Shown here piece by piece: positions 37,390-48,616 of a DNA stretch of 64,000 nt (positions within the stretch are counted from its first letter, which is position 1; the number at the start of each line of letters is the position of its first letter). The notes below the pieces were generated by a model. The model worked only from the letters and a program-made list of their open reading frames with translations, searched no databases and was not told where the DNA came from. Source of the DNA: Chondrus crispus. Taxonomy: Eukaryota > Rhodophyta > Florideophyceae > Gigartinales > Gigartinaceae. The stretch lies in the NCBI RefSeq assembly GCF_000350225.1, contig NW_005179165.1:1-64000 (forward strand), in the 5' to 3' direction. A program made the position numbers and the translations under genes.

Positions 37390-40300
37390 GATTCTCGGAG
37401 AGAGATAGGACCAACTGCGCCCTTTGTACAGTTTTTGCTCTGAAGGGGAATAGCGACAAAAATGTATGACGGAGAGCAGAACATTCTAGTTTTCATTTAT
37501 GTATTTTTGACGAACCCTAGGGGCTTGTCAGGGAAACTTGTCAAGAACTATATCCCCAGAATGCGATCCGATTAAATATCACTATCACGTTTCGATAATG
37601 TGATGTTGTCATGAAAACGGGGGCGGTTGAGCTACTACCAATCTCATGCAACAACGCAGCGGTACTCAACGAATGCATAGATCCGGGGCCTGATTCCTAG
37701 GCTTAAGGCACGAAAATCTACGGTCGTCCTTGCTTGCTCGACATGCCTGTTGAATGAATGTGCGTTCGCACCTGACGGAGAAAAAAAGTAAAGAGGTACG
37801 TACGGTCGCACGTGAACTCGTGATGAACAGGGACTCCTACCGTAGTGACTATCCCGTCATAAGCCACGAAAACCTAAAAAAGTGCAAATTTAGCTTCTTT
37901 TTAGCTTGCTTTTTCTGTACTCTCTCTTTAGTCATAAACGATAACGATTTTTGAAGCTCTATTGGTCGCATAAAGTACAAATCGAAGACGCCCGGAAGGC
38001 TACAGTATGTCTATTGACTTAGCCCAACAAAAGGTACAGTATGATAACAATAGGCATTGGGTAGAGATCTTTTTCACGAGAGGGTGATGCAGGCTTACCA
38101 AGACAAAGTCACATGATGTTTTCTTTTTCTTTTCAGAAATGTTCTTGGCTTCAATTGCTAACAACAGAGTGCAAAGCGCGCTAGTAGGCCCCGAGAAAAT
38201 TTAAAAAGCCTCACACGAGGTCAACTGACGCCTGGACACTTGTGACATTCAGTATATGGAATAGAAAAACTGCTATTTAACCGCAACTATGGCGCAGTCA
38301 ATGCACCGAAAGCAAAAACAACCGAAGTTTCTCTAATAAGCGCTATCAGATTTAACCGAGGATCCGTAAACACAAGTATGTAACACTGTTGCAACTCTCG
38401 TCGTGCCCCTCTTAAAATGCATCAAGCCCTCGTTACAAGAAACCGACCGCACGCCATTCAACATCCGTACTGTAGCCCTGCGCCGCCCCGTCGTCCCCAC
38501 GTTAGACATCACCTAGCTAGCCCCGCAGAAGGAACCAACTCTGACTTGGTCCGCATGCACCCTGGCACTACCGCCACGGGCTCATCATTCGGGACACTTA
38601 CCCTGCTCCTCCTCCGTTCGCCGCTGTCACTGAAGAAACTGCTAGAAAGATGCCACCTTACTCTCACTGAAGCCCCTGCGAGCAAGATCTCCCCCGCAGC
38701 ACCACGCTTTATTCATTTGTAGTAGCATACATCTAATCCAGCTTTTCAGCAATCATCTTCGATCGCACGTGTTCCTATCACACTGCACAGGCCATCCCTC
38801 CTTTCCCCACCGGAATTATTGTCATCATAGCGCAAGCATGTGGGAAATAGTTTTAGTAAACGTCCGCAGCCTACAAACTTCAAAAGAACGTATGCTGCGG
38901 TTGTTTATTAGAGGGAAGGAACCTCGCCGTAGCATATACAAAAATTTATTTTGTGAGACGGTGAGGTGCGGTTAGCTTCGCATGAATAATTGTTATACTG
39001 TTCGTATCGCAGACAGCCGTAGCTGCAGTATATGCCTTGCACAACTATAAAAGGTCGCAATTCAGCGACCCAACTCCTTCGATACTATTTATACAATTTC
39101 TTTATGGGCCATCTACACTTTGACCCTTTCTTTATAGAGTCGTGCTTGCGTATTCTTTTCGTGAAGATATCGCAATCCGAGCGACACAGTCCTCGACAAA
39201 GGTGCACAGTACAGTACTGTTGTATACAGTTGACTCCGAAAAGGGTGGCAGCAATAAAGGCGTGGGCTGTGCGAACAGTATCGCAAGAGCAGCAGAGCTG
39301 GGGTAGAGATAGTTTTAGGGAGCAGAGGCTCCTCGACCCGAAGAGCCAGACGAGACCACATCGAGTACATTGTACGCTATGTGGACCACGGCTTACTTCA
39401 ACCGGGGCAAGAATAGAGCCCTCAGCAGATATCTATTAGAGCGGGGGGTGAAGAGGGAGCACGGGAAATCGAAAAGCATGGATTGAGATGAAAGGATTGC
39501 TGCGTGACCTACATTCCACGAAGGCAAATGACGGGGATGTGAAGACAAGGATGCCGAGGAAAGGACACGGAGGCGAAGGCGTGCGTTGCGCGTATCGAAA
39601 TCCGAAAGTATGAAGAATGTTATCCTGCGACCTGCATGGGGGAGTATCGGTCAACAATGCAAGTGAAGGGAAAAGTAGACGAAGTCGTTCGGTTTTCTTG
39701 CGTAGCTCTTCCGCTCAGCGGAGGTGAGCTGCATGGCTTGGCTCGCTGCATGGCTTGACCCACTGCTACTGATACATCCCAAGATAAGACTGTGAGATGG
39801 GGCTGCCTTTTCGTTCTTGTATAGCGGGAAAACGTCCCAGGCCTTCTTACACCGCACGGTTATTTCACTATTGGAAATATGAAGTATCTACATTGTTGCA
39901 CACATCAACGGCGGCTTGAGCCGCCATGGCAAAGCACAAGAGCTTCTAACTGCTTAGCAGCGAACCTTTTCGCAATACTTTGGGATAAGGATCTAAAGTA
40001 TAGGGTCCTTTTTTATACTGACGGGTAGTGAATATTTCTCAACGCAAGCGGAATAATTTTCCATCGTCCAGTAATTTTGGGGAGCAGAAATTGTGTCATG
40101 CCCGACCGTTTTAGTGCAGCAATGTCCGCGATAACACTCGGGGCAGGACGCTAAAATTTCCCTTCGGCATCTATGTACAGTACAAGGCATTGAATTGGAC
40201 GAGTGTTTAGGCGTATGTGTACGTGAAGCAAAGGTTGAAACAAGTAGCATTGATTTTAAAGGAATATCGCGCAGAGGTAAGAATATACTTTCAAATCGGA

Positions 40301-41301
40301 AAGGGCCGAAAAACGATAAAAATTTGTGTTTCGAAATATATCAAAACTGTACGCGTCTCTGTACTGTACACGCTAGCGTGTATAGGGGTGAAACTCCCCG
40401 GAGAATAGCGAGTGGCTGTAATTACTATCAGCCAACCGAGCGTACCTCATCTCGCAGCCTCGCTGCTCCGTGGTACTTATGGCGCCATCGTGAGCCTCTT
40501 GCCAGCCCCCCCTCTCCTGGCCATGTCTATTTCTCTTGCCCGCCCAGCCCCGGCTGCGCCGCCCTCTTGGTAGTTTCCTTTCTCATCATGTCTTTTTCTC
40601 TTTATGTTTTCTTTATGTTTTCCAGTTCGGTTTAATGGTTTGCGTAGCCTTTGTGTGTCCCCTCTTAGCCGATGTCTCGTGACCGACTAGAACCAATAAA
40701 CTACGAATATCTTCAGTACATGACAAGGAAATGACTTACGAAGCAATGATGAAGAAATTGCATTGCCGCCACTCCCGGAGCGGAAATTTTTGAAAAAACT
40801 AAAGCTGTGAGCATTAGTTGGCCTTGGACGCATTTTTCTCACAGACTTAGAACTGTTTTCTGTTCTCATACTAAACCATACGGTGTACATGTTCTTAACA
40901 GAATATTTTCGCTACAAGAACAAAAAAAGGTGCACCATTCATATTTCTACATCTCGATACCACCGTACTTCAAATGTCTAGATTGTAGGACCGGAAAGCA
41001 ATAAGAAATGTTGAACTGGATGTAATAAATGTGTTTGATACGTCGGAAGAGTCAAAACTTAAATGTTCGTGTGTCGTATCTACGAGTTCCGATGAGAACC
41101 ATCAATCGGGCTTTGAAAATTCCTGATTTAGCGGGTCCAGACAGATGCAACATGGCTCTCCTTGTGCGGGTTTCACCTTGGATGTGTGCAAGCAGGAAAG
41201 GCATGGAGAGCGTACAAGTACTACACGCATTAGACTCTAAGTTGATTCGGCGTGGAGTGTGTGGAGACTTATGTCCTTATGGGAGTATTGTTATCGCCTC
41301 T
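37390..41301. other. Gene-poor spacer with a possible MITE-end remnant
   Basis: About 3.9 kb without recognisable genes. At 38208-38245 the minus strand reads close to the end of the 471-bp MITE at 27441 (CACAAGTGTCCAGGCGTC...CCTCGTGTGAGGC), probably an old truncated copy. Other ORFs are short and featureless. Confidence 0.45.
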
Positions 41302-41709
41302 TCAACTCTCTCGAACCTTATCGTATCCTAAAACTAAATCAGTTGGCTTGACAAATGCATCATTTGGAAGAACGATGTGAAGGGTTTCCTGGATAATTAG
41401 AGGGTAAGGGGGGTCGATAGACCAGTGAGTCATTAAAAAATTTCTCGAGCTCCTGATGGAAAGTCCGTTCATCTGCCGCTCTGGGAATGGCCAAGTGTAC
41501 CGGTACAGTTCAGTGCCAAAAAAACGACATGGCCCGGATTTCCGAAACCATTTGATTTTCACCAATTTGGCAAAATACTGTGTCGTATTCAGCATATGGT
41601 GCAGCGCAGGGAACAAGGCTCTGTCTTGTACCCTCGCAATGCGACCAGCATTGCGCTTTTCAATCATCAAAGGCATTTTGGTGACGAATGAGGCCACAAA
41701 GGCCAACAT
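41302..41709 (-). CDS. Hypothetical protein
   Basis: The ORF is 135 codons and unrecognised. It has a balanced, globular-looking composition (FFGTELYRYTWPFPERQ, PYPLIIQETLHIVLPNDAFV) unlike the low-complexity shadow ORFs. It lies 132 bp upstream of, and divergent from, the Ies2-like gene, so a shared promoter is possible. It could equally be a fragment or non-coding. Confidence 0.3.
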   Translation of the reverse strand: MLAFVASFVTKMPLMIEKRNAGRIARVQDRALFPALHHMLNTTQYFAKLVKIKWFRKSGPCRFFGTELYRYTWPFPERQMNGLSIRSSRNFLMTHWSIDPPYPLIIQETLHIVLPNDAFVKPTDLVLGYDKVRES

Positions 41710-41841
41710 CCGCTGGACAATCGCGAGGCGACAAAGTTGAAGGCTGTCCTACCGTCTCTGTCCCACTGCTCCAATTGCCTTCCCAGTGATAGCGCAAAGT
41801 GGAAGTAACGTTTTGGCAATACCACCCATTCTGCACAGGAG

Positions 41842-43026
41842 ATGGCACCCATAGCTTCTTCTAGCAGTGATGAGGTGATGAACCTTCCAAGAGTCCCGCG
41901 CGTGCGACGCGGCGCCGTAAAAACGGGAAATTCGGCGCAGGACTCCTCGGCGACGCCTCCGAAAAGTGAGAATCAGAAGGGAAAAGCTCTGCCGCAATCT
42001 TCACGCAAGTCGCGGGAGTCTACACTGCGCACACGTGGGAAAAAAAGGCAAGGCACGGACAGTGTGCAAAGCGACGAAGACGAGGACGACATCGATGAGG
42101 AATCGGAGGAAAACGTTCCCATGAGACGGGCGAAGCGCGCACCGCGCCGTGCGATCCAGGCGAGAAAGATTGTCGATGATGAAGACGAAGAAGAGGACGA
42201 TGACGATAATGCCGACGGAGATGATGTCATTGGAGAAGAGGATGATGCTGGTGGTGACGGGGACGATGAAGGTGATAATGATGACGATGAATCTAAGGAC
42301 CGCGACTCTGAATCGGAGTCTGTATCACTCAGCCGGGGTGAGAAGAAGGTAAAGCAGGCTAAGGATATGAGTAGTGGGAGCATTTCTAGAGACGACGACG
42401 AAGTGGACGATGAGAGCGAGGACATGAAAAAGGTGAATGCTGGACGTGACAAGATATTGGCAGAATTGGAAGAGGCAGAGGCCATGGATGACGGCTCAGA
42501 TCCGCTTGACAGCGACGACTCCGTGGTGGAGAAAGGGACAAAGAAGACGGAGCGTTTAACAAGGCGTCAACGCGCGATGCAGGGAGAGAACGTGAAACTC
42601 GAGTACACAAAGTTGGAGTCGCCCAAAGCGAAGAAGGCTGCACCACCGGAGGAAGCGTGGAGCAATGACGAAGAGGCAGAACTGAAAAAGCAGCAACGCG
42701 CGCGCCTGCGCCAAATGATTCATGAGAAGAGGAACAAGGAGAAGCGAGCAGCCATGGTGGACAAAGTTTTACGTGGCGTTACTTCAAAGAGGAAGAAACT
42801 CACGATGGCATCCGAGGAAAGGGTTGCCAAAGTGGGAACGCGGCTCAGCAAGAATGAAATGCGCAAGGGGTGTATTCGGTTTGTGAGCAATCCGACAGGC
42901 ACATCCTTATCAATTCCTGAAGAAGATGATGCACCCGCATATCTACAGGAAAGTCTAAAAGCAGTCTACCCAAAGCCATGTCTAAGAGATCCACGAACTG
43001 GAAAGAGAATATTTACAGATGCGTAA
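41842..43026 (+). CDS. INO80 complex subunit Ies2/INO80B-like (PAPA-1 domain)
   Basis: The protein has 394 residues. Residues about 75-215 are highly acidic, with long Asp/Glu runs and short basic RRAKRAPRRA patches. The C-terminal third holds the PAPA-1-like region: LTRRQRAMQGE (about 239-249), then an EEAELKKQQRARLRQMIHEK basic helix, and a final IRFVSNPTGTSLSIPEE...YPKPCLRDPRTGKRIF segment typical of Ies2/INO80B. Ies2 binds the Ino80 ATPase in the nuclear chromatin remodeller. No HIT-type zinc finger follows, as in yeast Ies2 and unlike animal INO80B. It converges with the SDR gene 235 bp downstream. Confidence 0.8.
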   Translation: MAPIASSSSDEVMNLPRVPRVRRGAVKTGNSAQDSSATPPKSENQKGKALPQSSRKSRESTLRTRGKKRQGTDSVQSDEDEDDIDEESEENVPMRRAKRAPRRAIQARKIVDDEDEEEDDDDNADGDDVIGEEDDAGGDGDDEGDNDDDESKDRDSESESVSLSRGEKKVKQAKDMSSGSISRDDDEVDDESEDMKKVNAGRDKILAELEEAEAMDDGSDPLDSDDSVVEKGTKKTERLTRRQRAMQGENVKLEYTKLESPKAKKAAPPEEAWSNDEEAELKKQQRARLRQMIHEKRNKEKRAAMVDKVLRGVTSKRKKLTMASEERVAKVGTRLSKNEMRKGCIRFVSNPTGTSLSIPEEDDAPAYLQESLKAVYPKPCLRDPRTGKRIFTDA

Positions 43027-43261
43027 CGTCCGTAGTGCGATTGCGGTACTTCGTTAGCCTCGAGAAACAGGGTACTGCTGTATCTTTTGAGACGTCTTCC
43101 CATTGACATGGGACCGTCCTAGAGAAGAACTCGCGGTCGCTCAACAGGGGAGACATCATCGCCCCCTTTTGGTGTAAAGCCCCTGTGTTATACCAAAGCG
43201 CACGGGGAAACCAACCTCATGACGACAACAGAAAAACAGGTCGCCTTGTGCCTAACATTTT

Positions 43262-44392
43262 CTACCGTTCTGCGACAAGCTCAGCAGCATACCTTTCCGC
43301 ATCGATCTCCATAAAGTCGTCAAAAGCCTCGTACTTGGGCTTCCACCCCGTCACCCGCCTAGTCCACGACCCATCATACAGCCTAGGCTCGCCTGCCTCG
43401 CCCTCTCCATATTCCGGCACGCCCGTCTCCTTGTACTTGGGATGTTTCAAAGCGGCCTCACAAATCTCTCGTCGCGTCACTGATCTCTCCGCGCACGCCA
43501 AAAACTTGCTCCGCCCCTCTCGCTTCTCTTCCTTCATCCTTAGCACTGCAACCACAGCTGTCGCGGCATCCTCATAATGCAGCATGTTCACGAAGGAGTC
43601 TACGGGCCCTGGCACGGCCCGTTTTCTCAGCCAAAACACGTGCGGCCCTCGATCCCTCGTATACAACCCCGCTAGGCGGATGACGTTGCCTTCGGGCACG
43701 GCCAACACCTTATCCTCCGCCTCGGCGAGCACTAACGAGCGCCCCTCCCTCAACTCGGGGGTCTCCTCCGTGATGCGGGTGGCGCTGCGCCCGTGCACCG
43801 AGCCCGACGACGTGAAGACGAGGCGCCCTCCAGACGAGATGCGGCTTGCGGCGATAGCGGCAGCGGCGGGATAGTCTTCCGATTGACCGGGAGGTGCGCA
43901 AAATACAACGTAAGGGAACTTTTCAGTGGAGCTACCCGCCAGCGAGGGCGTGGCGCCCGCCAAAGCCACGGCCACGTGCGAGGTTGCGCTGCGCGTCTCT
44001 CCGAGGATGGTGGCAGCCGGGTGGGCCTCGCGCCAGACTGTAGCAATGAGACGGCCCAGGGTGCCCGCGCCGATTATGAGCAGGTCGTCAGTGTTGGTCA
44101 TGACAGGGGCGCGGCGGACGTTGCGGGTGTGGCGGGCAGTGCTGGGGCGGTAGGAAGGGGATACGTGTCGCGTCTCGGGAGAGAAACTGCAACTGGAGGT
44201 CTGGCGGTGAAGAGGGAGGGCGGAAAGGAAGCAAAGGGGTAGCGCCATAACCATAGGGATAGTGGAGAGGAGTGGATGCAAGATGAGTAAAAGACGGAAG
44301 GTGAGGAGTTTCGTATCCGGTCTCGGCGAAGATGCCGGACGGGATTGATCTCCGTAGCCGTAGTTAAGGGGAGCACAACGCACGTGTGTCAA
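43262..44392 (-). CDS. YeeZ-like atypical SDR / NAD(P)-dependent epimerase-like protein, probably organelle-targeted
   Basis: The ORF has 376 codons. The Rossmann nucleotide-binding motif LLIIGAGTLGRLIA starts at about residue 104 and is followed by VVFCAPPGQSEDY and LVFTSSGSVHG, as in YeeZ-type (SDR_a4-like) proteins. The TSSGSVHG replaces the usual catalytic Ser-Tyr-Lys region, and substrate assignment is open. The first 97 residues are Ser/Arg/Leu-rich and may be a plastid or mitochondrial transit sequence. Alternative starts are M47 (44254) and M98 (44101, directly before the Rossmann strand). It is divergent from RTF2; their starts are about 150 bp apart, so they likely share a promoter. 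Confidence 0.7.
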   Translation of the reverse strand: MTHVRCAPLNYGYGDQSRPASSPRPDTKLLTFRLLLILHPLLSTIPMVMALPLCFLSALPLHRQTSSCSFSPETRHVSPSYRPSTARHTRNVRRAPVMTNTDDLLIIGAGTLGRLIATVWREAHPAATILGETRSATSHVAVALAGATPSLAGSSTEKFPYVVFCAPPGQSEDYPAAAAIAASRISSGGRLVFTSSGSVHGRSATRITEETPELREGRSLVLAEAEDKVLAVPEGNVIRLAGLYTRDRGPHVFWLRKRAVPGPVDSFVNMLHYEDAATAVVAVLRMKEEKREGRSKFLACAERSVTRREICEAALKHPKYKETGVPEYGEGEAGEPRLYDGSWTRRVTGWKPKYEAFDDFMEIDAERYAAELVAER

Positions 44393-44540
44393 GCAATTAC
44401 ACGTGTATACGTCTTAATGCTCTCCACTAAATTCGTACATAGCTGTGTACCTGAAGAACAACACGACCTCCTTCCCCACTATCGTCCGTCGCCACCCGCC
44501 CAAGTGCTTCCCTTCTCCGCTCCTCACAGCCTCAGCCATC

Positions 44541-45221
44541 ATGGGCGGCGATGGCGGCACGCTGAACAATTCCCGCGCGGACCACGTGCGCATGCGGGCC
44601 GTCCTGTACGGAAAGTCCACGCGGGCTGCCGACACGTCGCGCGCCTCGGTCACGCACTGCGCGCTGTCCAAGACGTCGCTGCGCCCGCCGCACGTGGTCG
44701 TCGACCGCGCGGGCAACCTGTACAACAAGGACGCGCTGTTGCACTACGTCCTGGCGCGACGCGCGCGCAAAGGGCCCGCCACGGCGGAGGGGGAAGCTCT
44801 CGCGCACATCCGGAGCATCAAGCGCGACACGGCGCGCGTGCAGTGCGGCGCGGACGGGCTCGTGTGCCCGGTCACGCGCAAGGTGGCCAGCGAGGGCGGC
44901 GGGTTTGGCGTCGGGTGGGAATGCGGGTGTGTGACGGCGAGAGTGAATGTGGAAGGGGTGCGGGGGAAGGAAGGGGAGGGAGAGGAGGGGGGAAGGGAGG
45001 TTAATTGTGTCGCTTGTCAGGCGAAAGGGTCGAGGGTGCGTCTGGGGTTGAGGTTGGAGGACCGCCTTAGGGTTTTGGAGGAGGGCAAGCTGCGGGAGGG
45101 AAAGAGGAAGAGGAAACGCATGGAGAAAGAGGGCACCGGCTCAAAGAGCAAGCTAGCCCGCCTGCCGTCGGATGCATCGCGTCACCCTGAACAAAGCGCT
45201 GCGACTTTCGCCGAGAATTGA
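44541..45221 (+). CDS. RTF2: Replication termination factor 2 (RTF2) family protein
   Basis: I chose the start at 44541 (MGGDGGTLNNSRADH...) because RTF2 proteins begin MGxDGG; the ORF is open to an earlier ATG at 44445. The 226-residue protein shows the RTF2 core: ALSKTSLRPPHVVVDRAGNLYNKDALLHYV, a C2HC2-like RING remnant with LVCPVTRKV (about 114-122), GWECGCV and VNCVACQAK. RTF2 proteins act at stalled replication forks and link to splicing and the proteasome. It is shorter than animal RTF2, with a basic Lys/Arg tail. A Glu/Gly-rich insert interrupts the second half. The stop lies only 74 bp from the stop of the convergent XRN2-like gene. Confidence 0.8.
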   Translation: MGGDGGTLNNSRADHVRMRAVLYGKSTRAADTSRASVTHCALSKTSLRPPHVVVDRAGNLYNKDALLHYVLARRARKGPATAEGEALAHIRSIKRDTARVQCGADGLVCPVTRKVASEGGGFGVGWECGCVTARVNVEGVRGKEGEGEEGGREVNCVACQAKGSRVRLGLRLEDRLRVLEEGKLREGKRKRKRMEKEGTGSKSKLARLPSDASRHPEQSAATFAEN

Positions 45222-45295
45222 AAACATACCATGGCGAGCTTCTCCTACACGTGCACATTGATAACTTTATTCGAACATCCCTTTCTCAACCATAA

Positions 45296-48200
45296 TCAGT
45301 AGCCCGACCCACCTGTCCATCCGCCGTTGTACGGTCTGTCCTGACCCTGACCCTGACCCTGCCCTTGCCCTTGCCCTTGCCCTTGTCCTTGACGCGATCT
45401 CAATGAGCCTGCTGTCGGCCCAGCCAATCCGCCTCGTGCACGCCGTCCGCGTCCTGCACCTTGATCGCCGGGATAGTACCCACCGCCACCGCCGCCACGC
45501 CTCGCGTACCCATCGCGCGCGTATGCAGCGTCATAACCTCCGTCAGTAGAGGGGTTGCCCCAGCCCGGTTGAGTCGCGTGCCGAGATTGCCACCCGGTTT
45601 GTGCTCCACCACCAGATTGACCTCCATTCCAACCTGCTTGAGCTTGCTGCGGGTAATATCCCCCATATGCGCCCTGCTCTCCATACCGGTTCCCTTGATC
45701 ACCGTAAACCGGCTGCTGCGGCTGCTGCATCTGCTGGTGCCCGTATGATCCCCGCTGCGGTGACATGTACTGCTGTTGGCCCCCTCTTTGACCTCTGCCG
45801 CGTGAGCTTCGCATCCAACTTGGCTGAGGCTGCGCGCCCAACCCACCAAACATACCAGATACTGCTGTATTAGGTCCAACTACCGCAGGACCATTGATGA
45901 CTGGCGCATCCGGTAGATAACCGGTGCGATGCCCCGTCCCGTTCCTGGGTCTCTGTCGACCACCCCCGCCTCCCCCTAGCCTCCGGTTCCGGTCGTTGAC
46001 AAGCTCTCTTGCCGCACGCCCAAGAGATCCAAACTTGGCCTGTTTCCACCCTGAACGCCGTGTATCACCGCGTGAGAGAGCACTCAGCCACGGCGGTGCA
46101 GTTGCTGCTGTCGGAAGAATTGTTGATTGATGTGGTTTGTAGGACGGCAGTTCAAATGTCAACGTATACACATCACCTTTGATACCGCCATACTTGGATA
46201 ACGGATATGAGGTCGTGCCGAAGAGCTGACCTTGAGCTGTTTCTGTAGCGATCTTTTTCCGTTCAGATACGTCTGTGCTTTCTCTTGTAGACCGTGCTAC
46301 CCCAAGTGGGCTAGTCTTGTGAACAATAACGCAGCAATCCCCAAAAGAATTGCGTTCCCTCTCTTCCTCCGTTAGCAAATCTTTAAGCGGACTCAGGGCT
46401 GCGTTCAGACGAGACTCATCAATAAATGGAAGGAGGGCAACACCTTGCCACGCAAATCGCTTGCCATTCAAGTCCAACTCAAAATTCTCTGGATAATAGT
46501 CAATGATAGGCGAATCTGGCTTGACCATTAAGTCGGAGTAGCAGGTTGGTAGCACAAGCTTCCCACTTGACGCAGGCATCACAGCTTGAAGTTGTGTGAA
46601 TGGCGCGAAGGGGTTGCCTAATTCAAATATAATGTCTTCAGAATTGATATCGCACTCAACAAGATCGGATGCAAACGGTGCATAATGATATGGGTAGTAC
46701 CAACCCCATGACAAGCATCCCACATAATAGTATTTCATGACCCACTGCAAACCTTCAACATACTTTCGCAGCAACTGGAGCTTCTCTTGTTTATGCTCTG
46801 GACCCCATCCAAACTTCTGCATATAATATCGGCCCTTCCATCCTTCTTCTCCAAGCTTGATGTTATCAAAAACCTCGAGTTCATTCTTCTCCCTCATACG
46901 TTCGTTCAGCGCTTCTTTGAAGTCAGACTTTGACTTCAACACAGGGGATCCTTGAACGGTAGGGGTTTCCGAAACGCCAGTACGCCTTGGCGACAAGCTG
47001 TCTTCCAAAGATGTCGTTTCTTCTGTTCTTGTCTGTTTGGGTGATTTCTTTCCCTTCTCTCCGATTTTACTTAAGTTTGCTTTCAGTGCAGCAGCAGCAG
47101 CAGCATTGGCTTCACCAGTACCAATTCTTGGCTTCTTGTCCTTTCGACCGAGTTTTACTGTTTCCATGCTGAATGCCGCCTCTTGGTATCCCTTATCCTT
47201 TTCTGCAGCCGTGCGCTTAGCTCCCGCAGATTTCGCCTTTTCTGTGCCTTGCGGAGACCTTTTTGATTCTGCTTTCTCTCTCTTCTGCTGGGCAGCTCGC
47301 TCTGCACTTTGCTGTTCTCTCACAGCTCGTTCTTTGAATACCTCGTCTTCTTTGCGACCAACGCACTGTAACAGCTTTCGTACTCTGGTAAAATCGACGT
47401 CCCCCTGGGATGAAGTTAGGTATCCTGTTCGACGCAATTCCGTCTTGTAGAGTTCTATGAGATAATCGATTGCTCCCTCGCGAATATCAAGTGTCGGAAG
47501 ATGAGGAAGGAAGTCATTCCCGACGAAAAAGCACATAAACACGAAATCATCCAGAACTCGCTCCAGGTCGTATGCAATATCTGTACCGGGCTGGGCGGCT
47601 GCCAGCTCCTTTTCGATATCCGATTTGAATTCGCAATCGAGATATTCGCGTAGAATGTTGACGTGAAGAAAATGGAAGGGTTTCTTTCCGCCAAGGTCTG
47701 CTCTCATGCTCAACCCAGCTTCTTCAGCTAGTGAGGCAATTGCAGGGTCAACTTTTGGTTGGGGATTTGGGGTTTGATTCGACCTATGCCTCTGCCCGTT
47801 TCCCGGACCACCCCTCTTGGCAAATACCTCCTCCCTAAGTATAGTGAAATAAACTTCGTGCGTCGCAAGCGCAAGCATAATCAAATCGGCATCAAGGCCG
47901 TACATGACATGCCGCAAGTTGGGGTTGTAGTCTGGTTGAGTTCTCTCCCGGCGGATATACTCTGCGATCTTGTGTTCGCCTTCCCCCGGCACCGAGGCAT
48001 CGGAGAAAACGACGACAAGATCTCTCCAGGCGGGGTTGTTCCGGATTCGGTCGGCAACATAAACGCGTAGTGCGACTGCAAGACGCGACATAAACGGTGT
48101 GCCTGGGGTAATGACGTTAGAATCGAATGGGAGATTGCTGTCGTCATCTTGACCATCTTCTTCCTCTCCTTCTCCCACTTTGAGGCCCATTTTGTTCCAT

Positions 48201-48616
48201 TCCTCTTCAAGCTCCTGCGCGACTCGAATCTTTTCCTCTGCTTCCTTGGCCGAACGAAACCTTCGCGAACGCTGTTGGTTAATCTTGGCACGTGGCGCAA
48301 CGCCGTCAATAGCCATGTAGAGAAGCTTTCGGGGGCGAACTATGGAAAAAATACGGTCGATGTAGTCGCAGACTGCGTCAAACATTTCCTCTTCGGTAGT
48401 GGGAGCCGGGCGGTCCTCTGGATGGGTGCATGGGTGGATGATGCCGTTCATGTCAAGATAAAGGTTGTCAAACTCGATACCGTTGGGGTTCTTTGCGGTG
48501 GCATCGATGGGGCTCTCATGTCCAGACGAGGCATCAAAGTTGACAAACTCAACGCAATCAACCATAATCTCCGGGAATTTGAGAGAAATCCAGCGGAAGT
48601 AGGCCGGAATACCCAT
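45296..48616 (-). CDS. XRN2: 5'-3' exoribonuclease of the XRN2/Rat1 type
   Basis: The protein has 1106 residues. The N-terminus MGIPAYFRWISLKFPEI is the invariant XRN start. The catalytic acidic residues are visible: D55 (LYLDMNGIIH), D104 (AIDGVAPRAK), E211/E213 (GEGEHKIAEY) and D242/D244 (GLDADLIML). The second conserved region runs through KPFHFLHVNILREYL and FVGNDFLPHLPTLDI. A Lys-rich linker (about 450-590) separates it from the XRN helical region (YMQKFGW, YYYVGCLSWGWYYPYHYAPF). The C-terminus (about 850-1106) is Gly/Gln/Tyr/Arg-rich with RGG and GQ repeats, suited to RNA binding or condensates. The Rat1-like central motifs and the absence of XRN1-specific C-terminal domains favour the nuclear XRN2/Rat1 role in rRNA processing and pol II termination. 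Confidence 0.92.
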   Translation of the reverse strand: MGIPAYFRWISLKFPEIMVDCVEFVNFDASSGHESPIDATAKNPNGIEFDNLYLDMNGIIHPCTHPEDRPAPTTEEEMFDAVCDYIDRIFSIVRPRKLLYMAIDGVAPRAKINQQRSRRFRSAKEAEEKIRVAQELEEEWNKMGLKVGEGEEEDGQDDDSNLPFDSNVITPGTPFMSRLAVALRVYVADRIRNNPAWRDLVVVFSDASVPGEGEHKIAEYIRRERTQPDYNPNLRHVMYGLDADLIMLALATHEVYFTILREEVFAKRGGPGNGQRHRSNQTPNPQPKVDPAIASLAEEAGLSMRADLGGKKPFHFLHVNILREYLDCEFKSDIEKELAAAQPGTDIAYDLERVLDDFVFMCFFVGNDFLPHLPTLDIREGAIDYLIELYKTELRRTGYLTSSQGDVDFTRVRKLLQCVGRKEDEVFKERAVREQQSAERAAQQKREKAESKRSPQGTEKAKSAGAKRTAAEKDKGYQEAAFSMETVKLGRKDKKPRIGTGEANAAAAAALKANLSKIGEKGKKSPKQTRTEETTSLEDSLSPRRTGVSETPTVQGSPVLKSKSDFKEALNERMREKNELEVFDNIKLGEEGWKGRYYMQKFGWGPEHKQEKLQLLRKYVEGLQWVMKYYYVGCLSWGWYYPYHYAPFASDLVECDINSEDIIFELGNPFAPFTQLQAVMPASSGKLVLPTCYSDLMVKPDSPIIDYYPENFELDLNGKRFAWQGVALLPFIDESRLNAALSPLKDLLTEEERERNSFGDCCVIVHKTSPLGVARSTRESTDVSERKKIATETAQGQLFGTTSYPLSKYGGIKGDVYTLTFELPSYKPHQSTILPTAATAPPWLSALSRGDTRRSGWKQAKFGSLGRAARELVNDRNRRLGGGGGGRQRPRNGTGHRTGYLPDAPVINGPAVVGPNTAVSGMFGGLGAQPQPSWMRSSRGRGQRGGQQQYMSPQRGSYGHQQMQQPQQPVYGDQGNRYGEQGAYGGYYPQQAQAGWNGGQSGGGAQTGWQSRHATQPGWGNPSTDGGYDAAYARDGYARRGGGGGGYYPGDQGAGRGRRARGGLAGPTAGSLRSRQGQGQGQGQGQGQGQGQDRPYNGGWTGGSGY

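Noticed and set aside
45338..45392. Telomere-like CCCTGA/CCCTTG repeats
   Set aside because: They encode the Gly-Gln repeat of the XRN2-like protein in frame and are explained by it.
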